Shown here: positions 48,001 through 61,800 of the stretch, one piece after another
How the letters are laid out: each line of letters starts with the position of its first letter
Position numbering within the stretch: the stretch's first letter is position 1
Source of the DNA: Struthio camelus
Taxonomy: Eukaryota > Chordata > Aves > Struthioniformes > Struthionidae
Assembly (NCBI RefSeq): GCF_040807025.1
Contig: NC_090943.1
Coordinates: forward strand, 142,806,264 to 142,870,263
DNA: 64,000 nt
Direction: 5' to 3'
The notes under the pieces: model-generated
What the model saw: the letters and a program-made list of their open reading frames with translations, nothing else
The model's database searches: none
Told to the model about the DNA's origin: nothing
Made by a program: the position numbers and the translations under genes

Positions 48001-51000
48001 GCCTTACTTAAAAGGCAGTGATCCTCATTTTCTTAGTTGTCTTTTTCATGGCAAAAACACTTTTTATGATGACCTTACAAACTGTATAAAATCAGTGCTT
48101 CGTATTTCACTGTCACAATGGTTAGAATACTCTAAAGATTAAAAAGTATTTTCAAGGTTTTATTCCATGGAGAGGTGTGTGTGTGGGGGGGGGGGGGAGA
48201 AGTGGGAGGAGTTTAATCTTCTCTGCTCTCAAGACCTCAGTTAAGGCACTAATCCACTAAAGCCTTTGAGTACATACTTAAAGCATGTATGAATTGTTCT
48301 ACGTAAACATGAGTAATTCATTGTACTTAGTTTGGCATGGTTTAAGGAATTTGGGTCTGCTGTAACAAGGCTGACAGGTTTTTTTTATACGTATCTGGTA
48401 AATTCATGAGGGTTAGTAGTAGATGGAGTAGCATTGTATGTTGTTTTTTTGGTTATGTGAATATGGAAAAAATTCAGAATTGTACATCTTCAATTTCTGA
48501 TCTACAAGGCCTATCACCAAACTGATGTGAAATATTGGTAGTAAAGGAAAAGACCTGAGAAACTTAAAATTCTCATTTTTGAGAGCTGCTAGTGGAAACT
48601 ACAGCCTCTCTTCACAGGTTCCATGCCCATGCTTATCTGTGAAATTGGTTCTCTGCTTAATGGTATTTTATGTGAAGAATTTTTGAAGAGGGAAAATCTC
48701 CTTGAATTCTTAGTGTTTTCCAGTCTCTAGAAGTCAGAAACCTGGTGAAGAGATTCTTCCGTAGTGTTTCAAACAGTCTCAACTTAGTAGTGATGTACTA
48801 GAAGAGGGGGAAAATGACTTATCAAGCCATTCTTTGTAGTGGTACAAGCAAATAGCCCCCATTTTACCTTCCCTATTTGCTGCTTGAGCCCCAGATGTAC
48901 TAGTTATCATCCTTGACTATCTTTAGATCTCTACAATCTCTCAACAGTTAGATTCTTATTTTCATTCAGACTGGACATATCCTTTCTTGACAACAGGAGG
49001 AGGACAGTGTAATTTCTATTTAAAAAGATTTTCTCCAAGTATAATTTTACAATTTGGTAATTTTGTACCTTGCCATAAGACTTTAGCAGGAAACATTAGC
49101 ACAGTATTCTTGATGAAACTTGGATCCCATTACATTCTAGCAGGACATAACAAAGTCCTTAGCTTGTCAGAGCTCATTTTGTTTTTGGTTAAGTAGAAAT
49201 GAACAAAAAACCCTGAAACTTCCTTTCTCCCTTCCCCCCCCCCCCCCCCCCCCCACTTTGTTAGAGCATTTTATTGGAAAACCTGTGAAGCATTCATTTC
49301 TGTCCACAGAATGTGCATATGTATTTTTTAATGGAAATATGAAATTTTCAAATCTCTTCTTTAATTTGCTGCTCTTTCTTGTGGTAAATCTAGTTTTCTA
49401 GTTTTCTATGATAGTAATATTGAAGCATATGCTCTTGATGTTTAATAATGATCAAGTGCAATATATTTTGAAGGAAGATCTAACTAGACTGTGTAAGAAG
49501 GACATTTGTGATTATCCCCTGCATTGGGATCGTGAACCTACTTATTTAAGAAAAGTTTTGGAGCTGCTGTGGTAAATTAGTTTAACCGTTTGTAATCCTT
49601 CTTTGTTTTGCTTGTTTAATAGTCTCATATTTGTAGTTCCATAACACTGCTGTACTGATAAGACTTGGATGGTTGCTGAGATGGTGCTTGTGTTCACCTG
49701 TGCGTGTCTTCCCTCTCCCACGTGCTGGTGAACGTGGAGAGTGAGTAAAAGTGATCCCACTAAAGAGTAATTTTTTTTTATTCCTCTGTTGCATCAATTT
49801 TCGGTTTAATGGCTTTCCTGGTCCTGTTCAGTCAAGGCTACATGATGCTAACGCTGACATACGGAAATGCAAGACCGTGACCGGGCTAAGGAGAAAGTTG
49901 GGGCAGCCGCTTTCAGCAGCTAAAGTAACTAAGAGGTTAGCTGTAGCGCTGCAGGCTGAGAAGTCTGAGAAATTAGTGGCTTATGTTTATAGTCTCTCCC
50001 AAGTAGAAGAATAGAAATATATCTGAATATAACTCTCCAGTTCTCTACAGCTTTATAGATTTTCATTTTTATTAAGACCAGAACTTGGGCTGAACCAGAA
50101 ATGAATAACTCTGAAGTATACTGTGAAATGCTGAGCCTGAAACATTCATAATTGAGGTTATCTGGGTTTGAATGTCTTCAGTCCCTAATGGGCCTTTGCG
50201 GTACAGATCTCCACTTCACGCTACCAAAGCATAAAAGGCAATAGTGTGTTTGCACCTGCCCCATTTTTAGTATAATAATATCATGTTTTTTCTATCAGAT
50301 CGCTCAGTTAAAGCTAGTGTTCCTTGGTACAATAATTGGAAAGAGACACTGATGGAACTGAACACATCTACGTTTTATTCAGGTATTTTTTTTGTGGTTG
50401 GTGCGAATTTGCCAAATTGCCCTTTATCCCTTTTCCATGTGCCCCATCCACCTTTCCTTACCATCTGCTGCAGCTATTTAGCCCTTTTCTTGGCATAGAT
50501 GTGTGTTCCTCTGTTTTTTCCCCGAAATAAAAAACTATTGGTGATGGTTGTTTAATTTTCTTTTAGCCATAGTTCTAATCCTGTCACTGTTACGTCTTTC
50601 CATAGACGCCAGTAAGTGCAGAGTGGGGGGAAAAACTGATTCTGATACTGTAAAAGTGCCATCTTGTTTGATCTTGCTTGATACTATAAGAACTGTGTAC
50701 TGTCACTGTTCTGTTTTTCAAACGTAACTACTTTTCTGCTTCTCTCTAGAGTTTTCTATGTGGATAGCAGTGGTGTTCAAATAGAAACTGAAGTGTAATT
50801 GCACTTACAGTACACGCCTGCTTTATTGATATTTTCTGGATTATCATGTTCTTCAAAACAAAGTTTTATAATGCATTTTTGTCTGATTTATACTAGACCT
50901 GTTGCTGCCAAAAATGTGTTGTTGGTTGCTGACCTCTCAGGTTAGAGTGAAGCTCTATGTTGTGGTTGATAAAATAGCTAGATTTTGATGATTTTTCAGT

Positions 51001-54000
51001 TTTAAATATTAACAAAGCTTATACCTTCAGCAGTTTTAGAAAGGACAACATTTAGGAGCATTTGAACAGATACTATTAAAAGGATTGCTATGACTAACTG
51101 AACACTGATACTTGGGACATTTGTTTTGCTTGGTAAAACAATGAGAAAGTACAAAACCTAATGAAGTATATTTCTCATACATAAGCTGTTTTGTACAAAT
51201 AGAATTTATCTGTTTTTTCCTAATGGTTTCTGAACACGTTAACAAGTTTACGTAAACTTGAGCTCCGCTTGTTTAGCATATTAGGAATGTGTACAAAAAC
51301 ATACAGATCTGTGATGCTCTGCACTGTTATAACGCATGGTGTATGACACTATGTCCTTGAACGTGTTGACAAAAATACTATTTGCTTTTGAGTAAAGTGC
51401 ATATTTATTTTTGTAAGTATCTGATATGATTATGGCCCTGTAAATGTGCTTGAGTAAATAATGTTACAGTATGCTGGGCTCTGTAGAGGGGAATATGGTT
51501 GCTTTTGTAGCCTCTTCCTAGTTTCTTGCTAGGCTGAATGAGAAATAAAACAAGTAAGCATAGCACGACCCTCTTTGTGGATCTGTCGGGTTTTTAAACT
51601 CTTTTGGTGTGGTTCAACTGTATAACAGGAATGGAAAACTGAAATTAGAGCTTGAAACTAAAAATATAATCATAATTTTTACCTTTAGTAGTTTAGTACT
51701 GCTTGGTTTTGAACCTGAATTGCTACAAAGTTTCATTATACTTGTAAAATATACCCTAGAATCATTTTTTATGGCTTGTTTTTAATAACACCTCGATTTC
51801 CTTGATGTAAGTAATTGAAATATTTCGATGTTGGACTTGGTAAACGTGAGTGTGTTTTTTACCATAGATGATTGAATATTCAAAGAGCAGTTGGTTAGAT
51901 CATAATTGCAAGTTAGAAATTTGCCTCTTGATATCATTTTAATCATTGAGATATACTGACAGATTGAGTTTAGTTGTAAAATGTGAGGATGTTTAAGTCC
52001 AACATGTGGATGAAATTGGTATAAGATGGCCTCACAATGTAAGATTAAATAAAATGGATCACCTTTAATGCACTAGAAGATATTCCCCAAAAGTGTGTGT
52101 GTGAGCAGGGCTGGAGGGAGGATGGAGGGAAGGTTGACAAAGCTTTAGGAAATTCTTATGCAAGTTAAATCAAGGAATGTGTTTCTCTTCTGTCTTGGGC
52201 ACTCTAAGGAAAGTAAATATCTCTGGGATTTCTTATTAATGCATTTTTTCCTTGCCAGTCATTCCTTTCTAGTTTGCAGGTGACTTTACTCAAGATTCCA
52301 ACTTACTGTGCAGTGTGAAATCAGGTTGTTAGAAATGGCCTGATTTATTTTTACCTCGGAGGTGTTTTGTACTGAGATGAAGTAATTACAGAGTTGTGAT
52401 GGCATAAAACAAAGCTTGAAAGGAGAAATAATATTTCTTTTCTAGACTGATAGTTGGGGTGGAAAGAAACAGATAAGATTTTTAGGTTCACAAGCTCTTC
52501 AGATGTCTTGCATATACTTGGTTTCTCTGTAGGTCTTGCTTCCATGCTCTGAAATAATTGAGTCCCTTCTACAGAAGGGTGTTTTGAGCATGGCAGGGTA
52601 ACCTTGTAAGGATTTAGTGGCACAACTCGGGTCTGAACTTTTAGCATTTGTGCATGGAGTGGTTTGTGTTTATGGGTTAAGGGATGAAGGAGGAAGGTGA
52701 CTACTGGCAAGTGACAATGCTTGCAAAAAGCTTTTGGCCAAACTGACAGAATAGGGATTTGGTAAACCTTACTTCCTCTACGTACTCCAAAATGTAACAC
52801 TTGACTGAGAAGCTAAATTCAACATTAGATAAGGCTAGTACAATGAATTTTAGAAGAATTAGTTTTCTTTCAAGTGTGTGTATGTTTAAAGGGCTGAAGG
52901 AGTAGTTACTGTAAACAGTGTATATATTCAGTGTAGATTGCGCGTATATGTGAGCCTAAACATACCGAAGGAGTTGATGCTTGAGATATTATTGCTCAGT
53001 TCTACAGGATTAATTTCAAAGTATCTTTTAATATCTCCCACCTGTATATTTTCAGACTCTGTACTCTAGATGCTTTTCCTGAGACTTTTTTCCCCCTTCC
53101 CTCCTACCTGGCCCCTGCAAACCTTGTCAGTTTGCAAGTTTCGCTTATAGATGTAGTCTTTTGTATCACCTGTATTTGAATGAGTAAACAGAAGCTTAGT
53201 TACATAAATAAATTTGGTCATATCTTATTGTGTATTTCAGCTACTACGCCTTGGTTTGAGTCTTACAGAGAGAGCTTTCTTCAGTCCATGCCTGCATCAG
53301 ATCATGAATTCTTAAACCACTATGTCGCATGTATCCTTTGAGTGTTACAGTCTTGTCCCATAACTGTTACTGCAGCTAGCTGCAGAAAGGTAATGCAAGA
53401 GACTTTAAAAATTTTAGAGTAAGTGTTTCTGCTAATGTGCTATGAAATATCCCTTGATGTATTTAACTATTCAGACTAATTGTGTAAGGGTCAGGGCTTT
53501 CTTTGTAGTTGGAGTATTAAAACAGGAGGGGGGGGAAAAAAGGGCATACTTGTGTATACCTCAAACTGAACTATAACGTAATACCTGTAAACTTATCCTA
53601 GAACGTTCTCTGCTGTTGCTCTTTAGGTATCTATTGATCGTCTTTAGCATACGGCACGGGTATGTTATAGTTTGAGATAACTATTTGTGTAGAATTAATT
53701 TGGCAAAATATTTAGTAGCCAAGGCTTAGAATCAATGGTAGTAGCACTTAAAATATGACTTACTCTTTCGGCTTCTCTAATGACTTGGGTTTAGTGAATA
53801 GAAGTAGCAAAGCAAAATGTTCCTTATTCATGATCAGAGTTGCACTGAAACAAAAATCTGAACATAGCTCCTTTTTACTCAGATGTTGGCATACTTATTA
53901 ATACTGGCTGCTATTGTGTTTGGCCAGGTGATGACTTAAAGTTACTGTCCTTTGGAAGTTAGGAAGCAAAATACATTGGGAGTGAACTTCAGTTATGCAA

Positions 54001-55793
54001 GTTTTACCAGTGAGCAGGTGATGTTCATCTAAAACACTAAATGAACTAGCAGCTACTGTGTATCACTTTCAGCTTGAATTCCCTGTCAAAACTGGAGGAA
54101 GGTCATGTTTCATCTCATGCCATGGATATTGGTTAACTGATCCTTTAAAAGTTTTGAAACATGTTGGTGGTTTTTTGTGTGTTCCTCTTCCACCCCCTCC
54201 CCCCCTTAATTGAGACCTAGGCCAAACTTTAGTTGCGCAAGCTTTATCCTGGTGTGCCTTAAGGCTTAAACAAGGGACACCTTCCTGTTTTACTGTATGA
54301 TCAGTGGCTGTTTCTGGTTCTTCTGATAAATGTCCTTAACGTGAATTTAGGTATGCTTGTAGTTTCTTCTAGTGAACCGGAGCCTGTGGAACAATTTCTG
54401 AAGCTGTCCCAAGAACAACATCGAATTCAGCATAGTAGTGAATATTTATATCCGAAATGGTTTATACCGAACACACTCAAATACTATGTGTTGCTGCATG
54501 ATGTAAGCACAGGAGAAGAGCAAAGGTGAATCTTCTGCCTTCAGTGAACTTTTTTGACCAAAATTCGTATGTTATAAATTACTGTTAACATATTCTGTTG
54601 TGTGTTTAATCTTAACCAGTTTACTGACTATTATCAAGGCAGACTTCCTGAGACAGTGTTTCTAGATCTAATTCTTGTGTTCACATGAAGTAAGCCATCA
54701 GTTCCAGCTTTTTGAGCTAAGTGACTTCTGTAGTATATCACTGAACTATTCCTTTTAGGAGAGTCTCAGTTTCACTCTTATGTAAAGGACTGATTTTAAA
54801 AAATGAAGATTTTTCTTTTATTCCTTGTGGATAATTATTTAAGGTAGCTTGTTGCAGTACACATTTAGAATTGGTGTGATATTAAGACAAGGTAAATATT
54901 ATTTTAATCTTTCAGAGCTGACTCCATTTATGAAGAGATGAAGCAAAGATATGGAACTCAGGGTTGCTATTTACTGAAAATAAATTCACGGGTATCTAAC
55001 AGAGGAACAGATGAACAGATACCAGATCCTTGGAGTCAGTACCTTCAGAAAAACAGTATCCAGAACCAGGTATTACAATACTCTTAAAACAATTTGAGTA
55101 CATTAATACCTATTTTTGTTGCATTAACTTTTTCCGTAGTATTATTATATATTTGTTTCTATGGAATGTGCTGAAGTAGTAACGATTTTTGATGCAACTT
55201 TGCAAGATTCACTCTTTTAACCTGATTTTCTGTGTGAGCATAAGATGAGTCCTTATTCAGAGGACTATATGCCACTTACACTAATAGTAAAAAGTACTAA
55301 AATAGTACTTTGTGAAAAGATTCCATTGGCACTCAGGTCACCAATTTCAAAATTGTTTTTCCAGGTCACCTGTAGTTCACTAGACAGTGCTGCGTTGTTG
55401 TTGTTGTATGTGTGTGGTAACTTCTCGCAATGCAGTCTAATATGGTCTGTCATCTGCCGAGATGACAAATGATGGTGTACATTAATCTATAGCATTTACT
55501 TCTGTTTACCATTTATGTAATGGACTTCAAGACTAAATATATTTTCCTTGAATTTGCTTGTGACTATCCTACAGTTAAAACTGTATCTGATTAAAAGGTG
55601 CATCTGTAGAATCAGTCCTTCGTCGAAAGTAGCTGGCACTGGAAGGTCAGAACCACTCTGGTTCGTTAAGCGATTTAGAGGACCCAAAACTTAGCCATAA
55701 CCATAAGCTGTTCCTGAGGTCTTTGTGTGAGGGTGAAAGCAGGCTTTTTTTTTTTTTTTTTCCCCCTTGCCGCATGCCAACTATCCCACATGC

Positions 55794-55824
<31 letters not shown>

Positions 55825-58800
55825 AAATATATATTTTCTTTGATATGGGCTTTTCAGGAGTTGTATTTGAGAATGTATTCACTACTGTAGTTACTGCTAT
55901 GTAAGGGTTAGACTCAGCTGTTGAAGATGTTTACTGTAGTTGACGGTGAAACTGTGTGAGCAAACTGAACTGGAAGGTATTTGTTTCATCTGTCTGAACA
56001 TCATTTTCATCTCTGCAACTGGGCAAATTCTTAAATTCTCACTAACTGCTGAAAAAATGATTGTATAAGAACATCTAGCTTAAATATAATCTCTTAATCC
56101 AGTGAACTGTAACTTAACTGCTATTGACTGATTTTTTTATATGTTTGAATGTTCTTGAAATCCCACTTGTTTGTTTTTTGACTTGGTGTAGGATTGCTAT
56201 GAAGACTATCCATATGCTGTCATTTCAAATAAGAACGCTGATCACTTGCTATCAGATGGCTTAGATAATGACATTAAAGGTATTTTTGTTACTTCCATAA
56301 AAATGTTTGTGATAGCATTTATAGAGCTGTTTCATGCCTTGGATAGTATTTTGAGCTCTGGGCAAGTTCTGATATGCCTTTGAGTAGTTTATAGATGCTG
56401 CTATTTTACAAGCATTAAATAAATTTATTAGTTTTAGAACTTCATGAATAATTTTTAATTTTAATTTAATACATTGAGATAATGTGCCATAAATCCACAA
56501 GCTTAATCAAGGTATGAACAAATGGGAAGTGATCTCTGAACTGAAATTAAAAAAAAAACAAAAATTACAAAGTTAGATTTTTTTTTTTTTGTTAGGGTAG
56601 TCAAAATAGTAATTTTCTAGATGCTCAGAGATATTTAACATGGTGTCCACAAAGGAAAACATAGGGCTGCTGATCCACTGGTTGGTGGGGATGGCTTTTG
56701 ATTATATTAGGATCATCTCATTAAAAATGTATACATCCATCTCTTGTAAGACTAAGCATATTGTCTCCAAACTCTGACTAATAAGTGAGTAATTCACTTT
56801 TCTTACAATGAAAAGACTGGTATACTTTAATGTAGTTTTGAATTTTATTTTTTTTGTTTGTTTGTTCTGTTTTGTTTGTAAATCTCTGAAAATGACAAAG
56901 TAGTGAGGTATTTATGCAAGTTAGTCTAAGAGAACTTATCAGGCAGATGAACTCTCAGAGCATAGGAGACAGGACAGTAACTGAAATTGAGTGCAAATTA
57001 AATTGTGGCCTCCTTTTAAGGAGGCAATGTAGGATACAGAGGAGAAGCACCTTCAAAAAATGAAGAAGTGCAGGTACCCAGCATTGGCCTGACTCAGCCC
57101 AGGTGCTTCATACCTGAGTTGAAAGCCACAGGGAGACATAGGATGTGTAGGGGAGCCTGCAAGTACCTGAGCAAGCAGCCTTCTGGGGTCTCACAGGCCA
57201 GAGGTAGTCTGCAAGCTGCCATTTGAACCTTACGTAGCAAGCTTTATACTTCTTGAGTAAAATCATCAAGGATTTATTTCGCAGCTCAGCTTTGCTTAGT
57301 GCTAGCTTGGGTAGATAAAACAAGTGTCCTTTTTATGTAAAGGAAATAAATAAGATATTAAAATCTTACTGAATGAGACAATATCTTGGTCTAGTTCAGA
57401 TTACTAGAAGTCAGCCACTTATTGAAGTAAAGGGGCTTCAGAGAAGATTAACTCGCCTCATAATTACTCAGAGAGGTATAGGAAACTAGTGCTTTAATTT
57501 AAAACAGAAATAGAAAAGAACACTTGGATCCACTATAGTAATTGCTGCATTTGCATCTTTCCGTGAATGTTTACCTTTTGGTTTTTAATGTTTTCATTGG
57601 TTTCCTTGATTATTGTTGATACTAGTTAACATACTTGATGATTCTTTGCGCTGTAGTCTAGAACCAAAAATGTACCTCTGGAACTACAATGTATTTGAGG
57701 ACATGGCATTCAGTTAATTACTCTTAATGGTGAACTTCATATTTACTGGGTTTTTTTTTTGTTGCTGTGTCAATCTTTTGACAGATGGCCTATCAAATAA
57801 CTTTAAAACTCACCCCCTTCAACTGGATCATCCAAGCGGCAGTTTGGATAGCACTGATTACACGAAGGCTACTGCATCATTGCAAGAATCAAAGAAATCA
57901 AACTCTGGAATGCCTCATGGTGCTTGTTTAACACTCACAGATCATGATCGAATTAGACAGTTCATTCAGGAATTCACGTTTAGGGGACTTTTGCCACATA
58001 TAGAAAAGACAATTCGGCAACTTAATGATCAGGTCTGTTTTCTTTTAAAAATACTTCCTGCCACAATAAGCTAAAGCAGTTGTAGTATAAATCTAGTTAA
58101 CCAAAGGCTATGTTGAAATTGTTATCTTTTTTGGCTTCTAATGATTTAATGATCTTACTCAAAACTGTAAGCAAATTTTAATAGGAGTGATAGAAGTCAT
58201 TGTGGCTCAGTTTGTGTCCTTAAAAAAAGCCCTCTATGCTGTCACCAAAGCTTCTGTACAAGGTGGCTTCTTTTAAGCTATTATTCTCTGGAAGTCTAGC
58301 AGTTTAATGCATGCCCTTTCCTTTACATGGGTGTGATATTAAGGTATTGTTTCCTTCACAATAAGACCCACAATAAGGAGTTTCCTTTGTATTAACTGAA
58401 GTCGATCCATCTCTCCAGCTCTTTAAGGCAATATAAGATTGAATGACCATATTTAGTGTGAGACCTGAACTCAAATGTCAGTCACTTATCTCAACTCGGT
58501 GTTCTAATGGAATTGTCCAGTTAGACTATAATTTTAAGCATGCTGGCTGCTGGTACTAAATATCATATGCTGTGAAGTGCAGTCTCTCCCTGGATAAACT
58601 CTTGGGAGTTTGTATATGCTGACTGTGTTTACACTGAAAAAGAAACAAAACACAGCTGAATATCCTCAGGTTAGGAATGTTAGTACCTGGTATTTGTAAG
58701 AACAGCATGATGATAAAATTGTCTTTTAAAATTATCTTTTCAAAAAAAAAAAGTAGTTTGCTTAGCTCATATGAACTGTAATTCTTGTGGAAGCTCCCTT

Positions 58801-61800
58801 ACTAGTGGGAGTGCATCTCTAAAAGAATTAATTTTTGTAAACTTACTTGCAGGTATGGCAATGGCATCTTCAGCACTATACATAAGTGTTTTCAGTGTGA
58901 TGATAGGGAGAATGTTTCTTCTCTTAAAGTTTGTATTAGCATTGACTTAAGGTGGTTAAGCAAGGCCAGAAATTAGATTTTCCGTTAATTTAATTAAAAC
59001 AAATACATCAGACGTTTCACTTTTTCCAGGGTTGGGTTGTATGAAGTCCACAGCAACAGTAGTGGAGCTCAGCTATCTGAAACTGAATAAATATATGAAC
59101 AACAACTCCTACCTGCTTACCTGGGATACAGCCAAGAGTACACTCATTTGGAATGTATTACTGAAAAAACAAATCTTAGGTTAGCTGGGTCTAGCCTGTA
59201 TCAGGATCTCTCTTGCAAAGCCGTGCTTTAATTTAACTTACTGTCTCTTTGCAGTTGATATCCAGGAAGGGCTTGAGTCGATCGCTATTTTCTGCTACTA
59301 AAAAATGGTTTAGTGGCAGTAAGGTTCCAGAGAAAAGTATAAATGAACTGAAGAATACATCTGGCTTACTGTAAGTAACTTCACTCAGTAACTTTAAATC
59401 TAAATGGAAAATGTACCTCTTCAGGGGGTGGGGCAGGAGGAAGCCTTTGTTTATTATATGGTATTCTTGAAGGTGAACTAAAGCAACTGTACGGTAAAAA
59501 GGCTTTCATTGTGGAGGAATCATGAGAAGTGCTATGTTTAAAGTTGTGCAATAAAGGAGTAACGGGGCTTAAGAAAAGGGCAACTAAATCAGAAGGGTAA
59601 GAGAAACTGTTTACTGAATCATCTTCCTGCTCTAAGCACAGTGAAGCTTTCTAAGTTAAAAGGGACGTACATTTTAAAGAGTAATAAAAGAAGGCTGTGA
59701 TCTGCCTTAAGAGAAATGGCTGAATTTTTTTAAATCAGTGTGAGTTGTGTGTTTGGTGTTTTTTTTTTTTTTAAGCCAAAGCCATGTATAGGTGTTCTTA
59801 TGTTTATTCATGTAACTTACTCCAGTTGACTATTCAGGCTTTTGGAAGTGTATCTGAAAGTTGAGTTAAAGGGAGTGTCATCCTTTTTGCATCCTGTTTG
59901 CATCTACCTAGTTATTACACTAAAAATAGGCTCTAAATTTTACCAAAGTATTTATTTCAGATGTTTTTATAACATAGTACCCTCTATAAATGAGGATGGA
60001 TTATCATGACAAGCATTCTTATCAACTATCTGATCTTAACCATGGAAATCTAAATAGTTCTTGAACACTAACCAGCCAAAGTTAGTAACCCTGAAACTTA
60101 TCTACAGGTTCACATTTGCATATTGTATACCTTAAGACTCAAAATCAAAATGTTGTTAATTTGATTTCAACTTTTTGCATTGAATTTGTAAGTATGGTTT
60201 GTGCATGGATATATTTGACCAGCTAAAGTTCGATTGATACCACCAACCATTAATAGGATGTTTTACTGGTATCTAGCGTTTAATATATTAATGAACATTA
60301 CGCTCTTCAGAATTGTCTTATGTTCAGTGTCCTCCTCCTATATCTACTTCGTGTTCTTTGCGGAGTGCTCTCTACTTTTGAATGTCAGTGTGCAGAACTT
60401 GATGGCCTTTGACTAACCGTTATCTGTAGTTGGTGTTGGTAGTGATGAAATCCTGGACAAGAAACGACATTTATATCCAGACACGCTGACAATGTGATTT
60501 TAAGCGTCTTTTTAGTCACGGTCCATGTTCTGGTGCAGCATTCAGAAACTTAAATTTCCTCTCATACCCAATTTTTTTCTTTTTGGTCCTGCTACCCTTA
60601 TTTTAAAAAGCATTTCAGAACATTGTTGATGCATGGCCAAGCTATTGCAAGCCACTCTTAAAACAATAAGCACGAGCGGGACTCAGTCTTTTCTGTGTTG
60701 GTAGTATACTGTTTTCAGGTTTTTGTTCTGTTTGGTTGGTGAGGTTTCCTTTTGCAGAGGACAGGAACTTATCGAGTTTTTTGGCATAAGTTGTAGCTAG
60801 GTGAAGAGTCAGAAAACTTCTTTTTCTTCTCATGCAGCTCTGTTTAGCCCTAAGAGTTGATTTTATATAGCAGTTCTAGTGGTAGCTGCTTACTTGTTTT
60901 AGTATTTCTCGGTAAGATGGAAACTCTTTGAATGTTTTGAGTTGGTGAATTTTGTTAATTAGAAAGTAGGAGGGGGAAGCCAAGTTGTGCAGCAGAAAGG
61001 AAACAACATTCTCTTTTCTTAGCAACTCTTTCTTTGAGGAAAAATTGAAGCTTTTTTTTTAATTTCTGTTCAGAAGGCAGGAATTAAGATGAGAGGGGAA
61101 GACTCAGTGCAGGGTTTAAAAACAAACAAACAAACAAAAAAAGCCCAAAACCTACCCCACAACCAGGGCAAGACAAAAAGTTATGACTTTAAATGTGAAT
61201 GTTTGTATTTATAGGTATCCACCAGAAGCACCAGAGCTTCAAATCCGGAAAATGGCAGACTTGTGCTTTTTGGTGCAACACTATGAACTTGCATATAGCT
61301 GTTATCATACAGCAAAGAAAGACTTTTTAAATGATCAAGCAATGCTTTATGCAGCTGGAGCACTGGTTGGTACTTCACATAATATAAATATTACTTGAAT
61401 TTTTCATAATAATCTCTTAATATTTGTCTGAAAGTGAGGAAATGCAACCCCTTCCCCCAACCTCCAAATTTATAAGAGTCTTACCAAACTTAATGCATAT
61501 TTTTAGCAAATCCTGGAGTGTTCTCAAAGCTGTTGTTGGAAGCTGTTTTATGAAGGAAATGAAGACAACTAAATGAAAAACTGAAGCGTTAATTCTTTAC
61601 TTAGTGTGAAATATTGGAAGAAGTATTCCTATAATTTGACTTCCAGCAAAACAGATCTTTAAACTTGTAGTCTGACAACTTAAAAATACATGGAAAATAT
61701 TTATATGGTATTTCTTTTAGACTTTGGCAAATTACTTATCTTGAGTTCCTGGTAAATATACTACTATAAATATGACACTGTACAGTTTTTATTAATCCTC

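Larger units (their letters stand above)
47862..53240 (+). other. TRAPPC8: TRAPPC8 intron 2
   Basis: This 5.4-kb intron contains a G13 run (48185-48197) and a C21 run (49234-49254). Open frames at 49751-50014 (+) and 52351-52800 (-) were inspected and have no recognisable domain. Confidence 0.75.

Noticed and set aside
49751..50014. 87-codon plus-strand frame in TRAPPC8 intron 2 considered as an extra exon
   Set aside because: Exon 2 joins exon 3 directly in frame as in the known protein, and inserting this segment has no support from the family sequence.
52351..52800. 149-codon minus-strand open frame in TRAPPC8 intron 2
   Set aside because: It is antisense within an intron, with no domain or coding-like pattern. 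Probably chance.
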